From positions 1 through 42,534 of the forward strand of contig URNI01000003.1 in assembly GCA_900549135.1 (NCBI GenBank): a stretch of 42,534 nt of DNA, written 5' to 3'. Shown in pieces: positions 24,140 through 32,425 of the stretch. The notes beneath the pieces were generated by a model, which did no database searches, was not told the DNA's origin, and was given only the letters and a program-made list of their open reading frames with translations. Source of the DNA: an uncultured Collinsella sp. GTDB lineage: Bacteria; Actinomycetota; Coriobacteriia; Coriobacteriales; Coriobacteriaceae. The stretch's first letter is position 1. Each line of letters opens with the position of its first letter. The position numbers and the translations under genes are program-made.

Positions 24140-25372
24140 CTAGAGCCCCGCCTTTCGATTCGAATACTGCGTCCTGCACGACGGGGAACAGAACTCGCGC
24201 CTCTTCCCCCTGGTTTTGACCAAAATGCCGTTTCCGCAATTTTTGCACGTCGTGGGGACACAGCCGTATCGGTAGAAGATAGCCCCGAACATCGCCGCCG
24301 CCGTCGAGTGGAAATGGTATCTGGGCACCGGCACATCATCGAAGATCGAAGGCCCGCCTACAGACCACCCAAGTTGATCGCCGTCCTTCGTCGTCAGCCC
24401 GGCCAGCATTTCGGCAACGGACTCCACGAAGGCAATGGCCTCGTCTCTCTGGGTACCCCCGTCATCGATACCGAGATACAGCTGGGTCTTTTCGACCTCC
24501 GGCTTCCAGCCGATGTCGAAAAACGGTGCGCCCTCGCCGGTCTTTATCTGCGCGGTTATCAGAACCGCGTTGGGGACCGATCCGAAAAGAACCTTACTCT
24601 TTCTCGGCCTAAGATCGAGGATGCGCGTCTCGAGCGGATTAATGACCATATAGGAAAAGACGTTCTTGAACCACTTGGTCGAGTAGTTGAGAGTCATATC
24701 GAAGGAGGAATTGTGCTGGAATGGCAGGACGTAATAGGAGTCCTTGAGCTCCCCAGTAATCCACCAGCGACGTTTCTTTTCGAAGCGCTTGAACCCGCTT
24801 TTCTCAAGGACGTTCTCATGCCCCGACATGATGTTTGCGATCAACCTGAGCAGAACCGAACCTAGATTTCGGCATAGGACGACATCCCTCAAGGGTTCAA
24901 TCACAACGACGCAGTCGGGATCTTCTTCCTGCCATTTCTTCAACTCGTCAAGGCCGTTGGACTCAATAAGTCCATGACGATTGAGGTCGCGAGTAATGGA
25001 GGCCTGAGAGGGATAGAGTGACGAAGCGCTGCCCGTCGTAGACATCCCCTCAAGGCACAGCTGGAGATAGAGGAAGTCTTCGTCACAACGCGTGAAACCA
25101 CGCTCGCCGCCGACGGACTCCTCCACGACCTCGATGGCCTCGTCGATAGACAGCCGCCTATTCTCCTCTTTATAGATGCTGCGGTCGATGAGGGGACCAG
25201 AATCCGAAATGGCCGTGACGAGCTCGTCGAGAGTGCCCCAGCGCATGAGGCGCTCCGCAAGTTCGAAGTCCATTGGAGCCGACTTCTCCGCCGCCTCAAC
25301 CCCACGAACCACCTCGACCAGGGAGTGGAATCCGGTGCTTCGGTTCCTCGCGATGAATACTTTTCTAGCCAT
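24140..25372 (-). CDS. Zinc-ribbon-containing protein of unknown function
   Basis: A 410-residue soluble protein. The C-terminus has a clear Cys4 motif, CKNCGNGILVKTRGKRREFC then SPSCRTQYSNR, like the CGNxF...FCSxxCRxxY ribbons found at the end of several bacterial proteins that bind nucleic acid. The rest (starting MARKVFIARNRSTGFHSLVE) shows mixed alpha/beta sequence without a motif I recognise. It is the first gene of a three-gene minus-strand unit with the membrane protein and the integrase. Divergent from the excisionase-like gene across an AT-rich 150-bp promoter region. It could be a regulator of integration or a phage-sensing protein; not decided. Confidence 0.7.
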   Translation of the reverse strand: MARKVFIARNRSTGFHSLVEVVRGVEAAEKSAPMDFELAERLMRWGTLDELVTAISDSGPLIDRSIYKEENRRLSIDEAIEVVEESVGGERGFTRCDEDFLYLQLCLEGMSTTGSASSLYPSQASITRDLNRHGLIESNGLDELKKWQEEDPDCVVVIEPLRDVVLCRNLGSVLLRLIANIMSGHENVLEKSGFKRFEKKRRWWITGELKDSYYVLPFQHNSSFDMTLNYSTKWFKNVFSYMVINPLETRILDLRPRKSKVLFGSVPNAVLITAQIKTGEGAPFFDIGWKPEVEKTQLYLGIDDGGTQRDEAIAFVESVAEMLAGLTTKDGDQLGWSVGGPSIFDDVPVPRYHFHSTAAAMFGAIFYRYGCVPTTCKNCGNGILVKTRGKRREFCSPSCRTQYSNRKAGL

Positions 25373-25489
25373 TACTTAATCAACTTTCTAAATAAAGCTT
25401 TATAGCGATGTTGGTTTCAACTTTAGCCTTTATCTATGTCTCATTTCAATTTGGTTTTTGTTTTTCTTAGTTTCTCTTTGTTAATAGTG

Positions 25490-25495
25490 TACAAT
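25490..25495 (+). promoter_or_regulatory. -10 element before the excisionase-like gene of element B
   Basis: TACAAT within TTAATAGTGTACAATGG, 28 nt before the ATG at 25524, at the end of an AT-rich divergent region (25373-25490). No strong -35. Confidence 0.45.
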
Positions 25496-25523
25496 GGAAT
25501 TAACGATAAGAGAGGAGGTATAT

Positions 25524-25721
25524 ATGGACAAGCTCCTGTCTCTCGCTGAGGCCAGCGAGATTATGAATGTGAGCTATTCCAAGGCTCAAAAGCTCGCCAA
25601 GGCCGGTGAGCTTCCGTTTCGTAAGCTCGGAAAGACGTGGTACATCGCCCGCTCCGCGCTCTACCGCGAGCTCGGGCTAAAAGAGCCCGACGACCGAAAG
25701 GAGATGGCCGGCGTTGGCTAG
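25524..25721 (+). CDS. Excisionase-like helix-turn-helix protein of element B
   Basis: 65 residues. The ATG at 25524 has GAGAGGAGGT at ideal spacing; the ATG at 25494 lies within the promoter. MDKLLSLAEASEIMNVSYSK with AQKLAKAGELPFRKLGKTWY is the MerR-like winged helix of the excisionase/HTH_17 family. It probably promotes excision or regulates the mobilization genes that follow in the same direction. The tail is short and acidic. Shares the fold but little sequence with the element A protein at 19410. Confidence 0.85.
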   Translation: MDKLLSLAEASEIMNVSYSKAQKLAKAGELPFRKLGKTWYIARSALYRELGLKEPDDRKEMAGVG

Positions 25722-25735
25722 CCTGAAAAAGAAAA

Positions 25736-25813
25736 ACGGGTGCCCTCCCGCCAAGAAGCAGCACCCGTCCGCGGTACATAAACCGCATGGTCCATATTAC
25801 ATGCTCCATGCGG
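25736..25813 (+). promoter_or_regulatory. Two consecutive hairpins in the leader of the RepA-like operon
   Basis: Stem 1 is ACGGGTGC (25736-25743) with GCACCCGT (25761-25768). Stem 2 is CCGCATGGtcCAT with ATGctCCATGCGG (25783-25813). The ribosome binding site AAGGAG follows at 25825. Neither has a T-run, so they may be leader structures, operators or processing sites rather than terminators. Confidence 0.5.
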
Positions 25814-25835
25814 CCCATATCTACAAGGAGCACAA

Positions 25836-26045
25836 ATGGACTATTCCGCCTACTTTGAGCACGCCGAGCGCGTAGCGCGCACGCTGGAGGCCCACGGTCT
25901 CCCGCGCAATCCTACCGATGAGGACATTCTCGGATTCGCTATCGAACAGGCGGACCGCATCGACGCGCTCTGCACAGCCCTCGGCGTCGAGATCGTCACC
26001 GACTATCGCGGCCGCTGTCGCGTCATCCGCGCGGAGGCGGTCTAG
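25836..26045 (+). CDS. Small hypothetical protein upstream of RepA-like ATPase
   Basis: 69 residues, with AAGGAGCACAA before the ATG. It begins MDYSAYFEHAERVARTLEAH and is acidic and helical. The TAG is followed at once by the ATG of the ATPase gene, so translation is coupled. No family recognised. Position suggests an accessory or regulatory role in replication of the element. Confidence 0.75.
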   Translation: MDYSAYFEHAERVARTLEAHGLPRNPTDEDILGFAIEQADRIDALCTALGVEIVTDYRGRCRVIRAEAV

Positions 26046-27029
26046 ATGCCCGGTGAGCTCGAGGTGCGCAGCGCGCAGGACCTCCTCGAAAGCCCCCTTG
26101 CAAGCGTAACCTGGCTCGTTGAGGAGCTCATCCCGACCGGTCTCGTGGTGCTCGCCGGCACCCCCAAAGTCGGTAAGAGCTGGTTCTGCCTTTGGCTGGC
26201 CATCTGCGTCAGTACTGGACGGGCATTCCTCGATCACGCCACCGAGCGCGCAGGGGTGCTCTATCTCTGCCTTGAGGATACCTTCGGGCGCATCCAAAAC
26301 CGCTTATTCCACCTCGTTGACGTCGCCAACGACGACCTAAAATTCGCCATCGTAGCCGACAAACTCAACAACGGACTTACCGTTCAGCTGGAGCGCTTCG
26401 TTTCCGCCCAGCCGACGACACGGCTCGTCATCATCGATACGCTGCAAAAGGTCAGGGTTGCAACCGGAGACAGCGTGTATGCATCCGACTATCAGGATAT
26501 AGGCCTGCTCAAGGCCTTTGCAGACAAAAACGGCCTGTGCATCTTGCTTGTTCATCACACTCGCAAAATGGGCGACGAGGCTAACATCTTCAATACGATC
26601 AGCGGCTCGAACGGCATCCTCGGAGCAGCAGATGAATGTCTGTTGCTATCTAAAGACGCGATGTTCGACGGAAAAGCGACCCTCTCCATCACTGGACGCG
26701 ACGTCGACCTAGCCGAATATAAACTCGCGTTCAACGACTGTCGATGGCAACTTGTTGAGCAAACCAGCCGCGAGGAGTTGCGCGAGCGCGAGGTCCCGAG
26801 CTGCGTCATGTCTGTCCTCGATTTCATGGCAACGAGGCCCGGAGCATGGGAGGGCACCGCGACACAGCTCATCGCGGACGCGGCGCTCGACGACGCCACC
26901 CCCGCGGTACTCGCAAAGCGGCTTAACGAGCACCGCACCTTCCTTGCCGAGCGCGGCGTCGAGTATGGCTTCCGCCGCACGGCAACGGCACGCCTGATAA
27001 CCCTCACCCAAGCCCACAACCAAAACTAA
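26046..27029 (+). CDS. RepA-like AAA/RecA-fold ATPase
   Basis: A 327-residue ATPase with Walker A GTPKVGKSWFCLW (about residues 38-50), the segment GVLYLCLEDTFGRIQNRLFH, Walker B RLVIIDTLQKVR and ILLVHHTRKMGDE with SGSNGILGAADECLLLSK. This is the hexameric RepA/RSF1010-like helicase family (AAA_25) common in mobile elements and plasmids. The C-terminal about 90 residues look like a DNA-binding winged helix. It should help unwind DNA for replication of the circular form. It starts right after the small gene and precedes the mobilization genes. Confidence 0.88.
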   Translation: MPGELEVRSAQDLLESPLASVTWLVEELIPTGLVVLAGTPKVGKSWFCLWLAICVSTGRAFLDHATERAGVLYLCLEDTFGRIQNRLFHLVDVANDDLKFAIVADKLNNGLTVQLERFVSAQPTTRLVIIDTLQKVRVATGDSVYASDYQDIGLLKAFADKNGLCILLVHHTRKMGDEANIFNTISGSNGILGAADECLLLSKDAMFDGKATLSITGRDVDLAEYKLAFNDCRWQLVEQTSREELREREVPSCVMSVLDFMATRPGAWEGTATQLIADAALDDATPAVLAKRLNEHRTFLAERGVEYGFRRTATARLITLTQAHNQN

Positions 27030-27082
27030 CTGACCGGTGGGACCGACCGTCCGGTCCCATCATCCCATCGAAAGGAACCCTC

Positions 27083-27526
27083 ATGGAGTTCAAGTCCCTC
27101 AAGCTGTCGGGCAACCGATTCGAGATCGCCCCGAAGTTCACCATCGAGCTCAACCCCGAGGAGGCCGGCAAGAGGAGCCACGTTTTCTTCGTCTGGCCGT
27201 TTTCGCCGGAAGCCTATCCCGATATCCCCTCGCTCGACTCCGTCATCCAGGAGGAGGTCCCCGGCACGCTCTTCGCATACCACTGCGACAATCCCGATCT
27301 CCCCGTCGTTTCATACCGCGGCGTCCCCGTGACGCGCGAGCACCTTACCGAGCTTGAAGCCTCCTATCTCGACCTCCAGTCCCTTGTGTTCGACGCCCGA
27401 TCCACTACACCCTACACTGAGGCACCGTTCGCGTTCGCGTTCGCCCTCTGCGACAGCACGGGGAACGCCCATCGCGTCGGCATCTCCCATGCTTTCATCC
27501 CTGCCGGAATGGCGGACGATGAGTAG
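27083..27526 (+). CDS. Hypothetical protein between RepA-like and mobilization genes
   Basis: 147 residues, with AAAGGAAC before the ATG. It begins MEFKSLKLSGNRFEIAPKFT and contains PFAFAFALCDSTGNAHRVGI near the end. Predicted mainly beta. No family is recognised. Its end overlaps the MobC start by 8 nt, which ties it to the mobilization operon. It could be a chaperone-like or relaxosome accessory protein; no direct evidence. Confidence 0.72.
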   Translation: MEFKSLKLSGNRFEIAPKFTIELNPEEAGKRSHVFFVWPFSPEAYPDIPSLDSVIQEEVPGTLFAYHCDNPDLPVVSYRGVPVTREHLTELEASYLDLQSLVFDARSTTPYTEAPFAFAFALCDSTGNAHRVGISHAFIPAGMADDE

Positions 27527-27866
27527 CCCCCAGCGTTCGGGACGCATCTATGTCAGGGTCTCCTCGCAGGAGCGCGCCGCCATCGAGCGGCGCGCCGCCG
27601 CCGCGGGCCTTAACATGAGCGATTATCTGCGTCGACGTGCTCTTGTCGATGGCGATCGCCCCGTTATCTCCACCGATCCCGAAACGTTGAAACTCCTGTA
27701 CCGGGACCTCCGACTTGCCGGATCGAACCTGAATCAGTTAACGCATGAGGTCCACATCACGCATGACCCCGGCCGAATCTCCCCGTTCCTCAACGCCGCG
27801 CTCACAAGGGTCGGAAGCACCGCGGAGGCCGTCTCGTCCTTCCTTGCCGACGCCCGAAACGTTTAG
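27519..27866 (+). CDS. mobC: MobC-family relaxosome accessory protein
   Basis: 115 residues from the ATG at 27519, which overlaps the preceding gene's end. The N-terminal ribbon-helix-helix is visible (RIYVRVSSQERAAIERRAAA then GLNMSDYLRRRAL). The MobC signature LRLAGSNLNQLTHEVH follows. Such proteins bind near oriT and help the relaxase nick. It precedes the coupling protein and relaxase genes in a typical mobilization order. The stop lies 13 nt before the next start. Confidence 0.88.
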   Translation: MSSPQRSGRIYVRVSSQERAAIERRAAAAGLNMSDYLRRRALVDGDRPVISTDPETLKLLYRDLRLAGSNLNQLTHEVHITHDPGRISPFLNAALTRVGSTAEAVSSFLADARNV

Positions 27867-27879
27867 GGAGGGCGCAACC

Positions 27880-29838
27880 GTGAACAATCTCAAGTTCAAC
27901 GCAATTCTATCGGCCGCGTTCGCCACCGTGCTTACCGTCGCCTGCTATCCCCTCGCAGCGCCCGTTGTCGGATGCATCGCCGCTTCGCTTCCCGTCAACT
28001 GGGTGGCCTGGCTCGACGCCATCGGTTTCGACATGTGGTCGGCCTTCTGGCTTTCCGGGGCATGGCTCGGTCACATTCCGTTCATGTTCGCAGCGTTCTG
28101 TCTCCTGTTTCTCGTTCTCCTCGGCTATACGGTCGCAAAGGACGCCGAACGCAACCGGAACGTCGACGAAGGTATCTACGGCGACGCCCACGTCGTCCGG
28201 GGCGCAGTGGAACTCAACCGCCGCAACGATTTCTGGGACGGGTCCGGCGCGCCGGCCAGAGCGGGTTTCGTGCTCGGCGCGACCAAGGGCGGATACTGGT
28301 TCGACTCGTCCGTTCCGCACGCGATCAGCATTGGAAAAACGGGGTCTGGTAAGTCACAATTCCAAGTCCTGGAAGATATGCATATGTTCCTGGCAGCCGG
28401 TTGGAACGTCGTCTCCACCGGAAAGCCCGAGATCCTTGAGCTCACCGCCGACAAGGCGAGGGAGCTCGGCTACGAGACCATTGTCCTCGACCTGACCGGC
28501 TATCCCGGTGCCAGCTCGTACAACCCCATCGGACTTGTCGCCGACGCCGTCGAGGCGGGCGACATTGACGGGGCCGTGAGGACGGCCCGGCAGGTTGCCG
28601 TCGACCTCATCCCAATCGGCGGGGAGAAGAACACGTATTTCCCCAAGGCAGCGCGCAACATGCTCGCCGCCTGCATCCTCGTCGTCTGCACGGCCGACAT
28701 CCCCCGCAGGCAGAAGAACCTCGCGAGCGTCGCCGCGCTTGTGGAGCGCGGGACCGCCGGCGACGACCCGAAGGACCCCTCGGCCCCGCTTAAGGACTAC
28801 ATCCGCGAGCTCGGGCCGTCGCACCCGGCGTTCTCGCCGGCGTCCGACCTCCTCGGTGACGGCGGCGCGACGACGGCCGGCAAGAACGTCGTCTCGACCC
28901 TCAAGGAGGCACTGAGCATCTTCTCGGACGGAGCGCTCCGCGCCGTGACTTCCGAGAGCAGCGTCTCCATTCGCGACCTCATCGAGAGGAAGACGGCGGT
29001 CTACATCGAGATGCTCGACGAGGGAGACCCGTACGGGGTCGTCTACACCTGCTTCCTGAACCAGTGGTGGCAGGTGGCGCAGCGGGCGTGCAAGGGAAAC
29101 GGGGGCCGCATGCCACACGAGACAGCGCTCGTGCTCGACGAAATCGGCAACCTCAACGTCAAGGTCGCGTGTCTGCCGGCCATCGCGACGCTCGGACGGT
29201 CGATGGGAATACGCGAGCAAATCTTCGTTCAAAATCTCAAAGAATTGAATGCCTACAACGACCCAGGCGACGGCGGGGCCGGTCGCGACAAGCTGATCGG
29301 CTCCATCGGCATCAAGGTCGCTCTGTCTCTCTCCGAGCCAGAGGACTTCAAGTTCTTCACGGCACTCGCGGGAAAGCGGACCGTGCGCTCGATGGGAACG
29401 TCTAGCCAGAAAGGCGCAGGGCGCTCCTCATCTGGCACGAGCTACAACGAGGCGGCCGTTCCCCTGATAAACGAATGGGAGTGGCAGAACCGCATCCCCA
29501 TCCGCGACGGCCTCATCGCGATCAAGGGCGGGGAGAACTCGAAGCCCGGACGTGAGGGCGTCTTCGAATTCCCGCTCGACTACGCCAACAGGACGCCCGC
29601 CGGCCCGTTCTTCGGGCTCGGGGACGAGGAGGCCGAGCGCGAGAAACGGGCCGCGTACTACGCCCGCGCGAGAGCCGCCGCAGAAGGCGACGCATATGAA
29701 GCCCCCGCCCCGTGGTGTCCCGAGTTCGACGCCGATGGCGACGCATCCGGTGAAGAAGAGACCGCCCTGAACGATCCCGCCAAGGCCGACGAGGACAACG
29801 CGGCGTTCATGGACGAGTGGGCGGCCTGGAACGAATAG
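27880..29838 (+). CDS. VirD4/TraG-type conjugative coupling protein
   Basis: 652 residues from a GTG at 27880 with GGGAGGG upstream; the ORF opens further 5' but that part overlaps mobC and is unlikely. N-terminal membrane segments (about residues 8-85) are followed by the ATPase: Walker A SIGKTGSGKSQFQ (about 150-162) and Walker B ALVLDEIGNLN (about 415). STLKEALSIFSDGALRAVTS and FVQNLKELNAYND match TraG/VirD4 proteins. The C-terminal about 50 residues are acidic. It should pump the relaxase-DNA complex to a secretion channel. No VirB4 or channel genes lie in this element, so the channel would come from a helper. Confidence 0.92.
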   Translation: MNNLKFNAILSAAFATVLTVACYPLAAPVVGCIAASLPVNWVAWLDAIGFDMWSAFWLSGAWLGHIPFMFAAFCLLFLVLLGYTVAKDAERNRNVDEGIYGDAHVVRGAVELNRRNDFWDGSGAPARAGFVLGATKGGYWFDSSVPHAISIGKTGSGKSQFQVLEDMHMFLAAGWNVVSTGKPEILELTADKARELGYETIVLDLTGYPGASSYNPIGLVADAVEAGDIDGAVRTARQVAVDLIPIGGEKNTYFPKAARNMLAACILVVCTADIPRRQKNLASVAALVERGTAGDDPKDPSAPLKDYIRELGPSHPAFSPASDLLGDGGATTAGKNVVSTLKEALSIFSDGALRAVTSESSVSIRDLIERKTAVYIEMLDEGDPYGVVYTCFLNQWWQVAQRACKGNGGRMPHETALVLDEIGNLNVKVACLPAIATLGRSMGIREQIFVQNLKELNAYNDPGDGGAGRDKLIGSIGIKVALSLSEPEDFKFFTALAGKRTVRSMGTSSQKGAGRSSSGTSYNEAAVPLINEWEWQNRIPIRDGLIAIKGGENSKPGREGVFEFPLDYANRTPAGPFFGLGDEEAEREKRAAYYARARAAAEGDAYEAPAPWCPEFDADGDASGEEETALNDPAKADEDNAAFMDEWAAWNE

Positions 29839-29851
29839 GAAGTGGATGGAT

Positions 29852-30820
29852 ATGACCGCAATCAAGCAGGTGGCGATCACAGGCACGCAGCATATGAAGA
29901 GCTTATCGGGTTATCTGGACAACACGAATAGCAAACACGACGTGCTCGACTTCGACTCCCGGAACCTCGGCGACCCGGCGAACTGGTCCCGCGAGATGGA
30001 GCGCACGCGCGCGGCCTACGGGCACAACGAGCCCGGGCGAAAGGGCTCGAAATGCACCTACTGCTATCACCAGATCATCGCGTTCAACCCCGACGAGTGC
30101 GACGTCAACGGGGGAAGGATGTCCGAGGGCGACTGCATGGAGTTCGCACGCGAGTGGGTCGAGCGCTACTACCCGAACCAGGAGGCGGCGTGGGCACTCC
30201 ACCTAGAGCACTCGAGGGACGGGACCGACCGTTACGCCGTGCATATCGCCGTCAACCGGACTGACCTCTCGACCGGAAAGCGCCTCAACGACGGCAGGGC
30301 GTCTCGCCAGAGGACCCTCCACGCGGCGAGGATGCGCGAGATGGACGGGCGCTGGGGGCTCTCCCAGCTTGAGCGCGGGACGCGCAACAGTCGCGTCCAC
30401 GCCCGGCAGGAGTCGAGGGGCGAGCAGCGGGCCCGCGAGATCGGCTCGAAGGCCGACCCGGGCTTCGAAACCGACCAGGACCACGTTCGCCGGGTCGTTC
30501 GCGAAAGCGTCCGCGAGGTCGCCTCATCAGACGCGTCGAACAAAATGCGCGCCCTCAACGAGTCGCTTGAGCGGAGGGGTGTTCATATGCGCCTCAGCCG
30601 TGACCGGAATCTCAAGGAAAGGGACCTGGTCTTCGAGTACCGACCGACATACGATCGAAGGGACGCGCACGGGCGCGCCCTCAGGAAGGCGGCGATCAGC
30701 GGGCGAAAGCTCGGTCGTGGCTTCACGAGGGGCGGCATACAGCACGCGCTCGGGATCGGCATGGCGACCTACCGCATGATGGAGCGGGCGATGGACGACG
30801 GCCGGGAAGACGAGATGTGA
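29852..30820 (+). CDS. Relaxase/mobilization nuclease (MOBP-like)
   Basis: 322 residues from the ATG at 29852 (MTAIKQVAITGTQHMKSLSG), which has AGGAAG 9 nt upstream; an ATG two codons earlier is possible. The first about 180 residues match relaxases: a likely nicking Tyr near the N-terminus (LSGYLDNTNSKHD), CYHQIIAFNPDE, AWALHLEHSRDG and the metal-site strand YAVHIAVNRTDLSTGKRLND. The rest is basic and may bind DNA (for example RALRKAAISGRKLGRGFTRG). It should nick at oriT, probably in one of the two hairpin-rich gaps downstream. The third histidine motif has a single His, so activity is likely but not certain. Confidence 0.85.
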   Translation: MTAIKQVAITGTQHMKSLSGYLDNTNSKHDVLDFDSRNLGDPANWSREMERTRAAYGHNEPGRKGSKCTYCYHQIIAFNPDECDVNGGRMSEGDCMEFAREWVERYYPNQEAAWALHLEHSRDGTDRYAVHIAVNRTDLSTGKRLNDGRASRQRTLHAARMREMDGRWGLSQLERGTRNSRVHARQESRGEQRAREIGSKADPGFETDQDHVRRVVRESVREVASSDASNKMRALNESLERRGVHMRLSRDRNLKERDLVFEYRPTYDRRDAHGRALRKAAISGRKLGRGFTRGGIQHALGIGMATYRMMERAMDDGREDEM

Positions 30821-31518
30821 TACGTATAGGACGCGCCGCGTGCACATCTCGAAGAGGGGCTGCGGCCCCCCTTCCCGTCTCCCGGGACCGGGACGCAACA
30901 GGCGTCCCGCAAGCTCGGGGGACGTGCCCCGCAGGGCAAGATATCCGTGCGTGCACGGCGGCCGAAAGACGCCGTGTACGCACGGATACACATCTTGCAT
31001 CGACCGGCAGCCGCATGTCGGCCCCGTCCGACGAGACTGCGTCGAGGTGAGCCCCGGCTGAGCCGCGCGCAGGGGGACGCGACCCTGGGGAGCATCCCCC
31101 GTACGCACGGCGACCCGGGGCGAGAGGCCCCGGCCGGTGACCACGGCGGAATGATGGCGACCTCTGGGAGCCATCGAATGCAGCCGTTCACCGTCCGGGG
31201 CCGGCGTGAGCGGAGGCGTACGAAACGCGACCCTGGGGAGCGTTGCCAGGGAGCCGCAGCGAGAGCGGCGCGGAACGCGGCGCGGGCGTCCCCGCACCCC
31301 GGCGGGGACGCATCGGCCGAAAGGCCGATCCGGCGGGACACGGTGACGCCCGAAGGCATGTGTCCGCCGTGCCGTCATTCCCGTCATGCCCGTCATACGG
31401 GTCCCAAGGGGCCTAGGCCCTTTGGCGCGCAGGGGTCCGGGGATGGCGCGGTCCATCCCCAGGAAACGCCGCGAGGGGCACGCCGTCGCCGGCATGCCCG
31501 TGCGGGTGGCGGCCGTGG
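30821..31518. other. Hairpin-dense, very GC-rich intergenic region (698 bp)
   Basis: No supported gene; long frames on either strand are low-complexity Arg/Pro/Gly runs and look non-coding. At least ten short stems with small loops occur. Perfect or near-perfect ones include 30856-30869, 30890-30908, 31087-31099, 31115-31133, 31231-31251, 31286-31311 (10-bp stem), 31312-31329 (ATCGGCC-gaaa-GGCCGAT, GNRA loop), 31404-31425 and 31439-31460. The largest is at 30936-30998 with 24-25 bp arms around loop gccgaaaga. It lies between the convergent relaxase gene and 31519-32121. A structured RNA, an oriT or a multi-part terminator are all possible. Confidence 0.6.
30936..30998. repeat. Long inverted repeat after the relaxase gene
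   Basis: Arms 30936-30960 (GCAAGATATCCGTGCGTG... at left) and 30970-30998 pair over about 24 bp with one mismatch and a 4-nt bulge; loop gccgaaaga. It may be an oriT hairpin, a terminator or part of a structured RNA. Confidence 0.65.
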
Positions 31519-32121
31519 CTATTCCGCCCCGGTCGCGTAGACCGTCCGGCCCGTCTCGCAGTCGATGGTCTCGGCATCCCCGAAACCGACCCGGACGGCC
31601 GCCCATCCGCCGGTGCCCGCCAGCGCGTCGGCCTCGGACCTCGCGGCGGCGATGAGGCGCTCGAGCTCGGCCGAGCCCGCCGGCGCGGTCCCCGCCTCGA
31701 ACGCCCCACCGTCGCCGCCCGACTCGTACTCGACGACGACCGTCGAGCCGAGCGCCTCCTCGAGGGTCTCGGTCAGGCCGCCCATGCCGTCGAGGGCGTG
31801 CCCGGCGACCGTGGCCAGCGGGTAGCGGGCCATCCCGGACGCCGCCGAGCGGCCAGACATCCGGAGTATGCCGGCGGCCACGAGTGCCTCGAGGAGCGCC
31901 GCGGGCACGTCGGCGTCGATGGCGATGTTGCCCCGCCCGCGGCACCACTCGGCCGCAGCCGGCACGCTCGCCGTGAGCACGCCCCACTCGGCCATGTAGC
32001 CGTCGGAGCGCGGGTCCGTGGCGTCGAGGAGGAGGACGGCCAGGCCGCCGCCCGCGTACTCCCCGGCCACGAGGGCGAGGCGGACCGCCTCGCCCATGGA
32101 GTCGAACTCGACCGTGACCAT
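31519..32121 (-). CDS. Hypothetical protein of element B
   Basis: 200 residues, very Ala/Gly-rich. It begins MVTVEFDSMGEAVRLALVAG and contains LDATDPRSDGYMAEWGVL. No membrane segment, signal or catalytic motif stands out. It lies 4 nt after the DUF2958-like gene and so shares its transcript. High GC and biased codon use make the reading frame credible. Function unknown; such accessory genes are common in mobilizable elements. Confidence 0.72.
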   Translation of the reverse strand: MVTVEFDSMGEAVRLALVAGEYAGGGLAVLLLDATDPRSDGYMAEWGVLTASVPAAAEWCRGRGNIAIDADVPAALLEALVAAGILRMSGRSAASGMARYPLATVAGHALDGMGGLTETLEEALGSTVVVEYESGGDGGAFEAGTAPAGSAELERLIAAARSEADALAGTGGWAAVRVGFGDAETIDCETGRTVYATGAE

Positions 32122-32125
32122 GCGG

Positions 32126-32425
32126 CTACCTCCTCCTGACGGCGCTGAGCGGCTTCGGGGAGAAGTGCTCGTCGCGCTCGACGGCGGCGAACCCCATCTG
32201 GCGGTTCAGTTCGGCCATCTCCTTGATGCTGAAGTAGCCGAGCTCGTCGTCGTAGCCCTCGACGAGGCCGAACGCCTCGTCCGTGCCGTCGAACTCGAGC
32301 AGCCACCAGTCCCATCCGTTCACGCACGAGAAGTAGTGGGCATAGACCGTGGGGTCCTCCGCCCCGTCCTGCCCATAGAGCCTTGGAGCCGTCTTGGCGA
32401 TTTCCTCGGTCATCAGCTGCTGCAT
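32126..32425 (-). CDS. DUF2958-like protein
   Basis: 99 residues from the ATG at 32425 (MQQLMTEEIAKTAPRLYGQD), with GGAGGAAG just upstream; the longer frame begins in non-coding repeats. The core AHYFSCVNGWDWWLLEFDGT then AFGLVEGYDDELGYFSIKEM matches the DUF2958 pattern (phenylalanine, W-x-W, E-F-D, F-G-L-V, E-L-G-Y-F). DUF2958 proteins are common in conjugative elements and plasmids, role unknown. The gene is followed at 4 nt by the Ala/Gly-rich gene. Family assigned from memory, with good agreement at the conserved positions. Confidence 0.78.
   Translation of the reverse strand: MQQLMTEEIAKTAPRLYGQDGAEDPTVYAHYFSCVNGWDWWLLEFDGTDEAFGLVEGYDDELGYFSIKEMAELNRQMGFAAVERDEHFSPKPLSAVRRR

Noticed and set aside
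30947..31540. A 197-codon + strand frame in the hairpin-rich gap
   Set aside because: No ribosome binding site and an Arg/Pro/His-rich composition; palindromes explain the sequence better.
30527..31987. A 486-codon minus-strand frame over the hairpin-rich gap
   Set aside because: Arg/Gly/Pro low-complexity sequence that overlaps the relaxase gene and the 31519-32121 gene in other frames.
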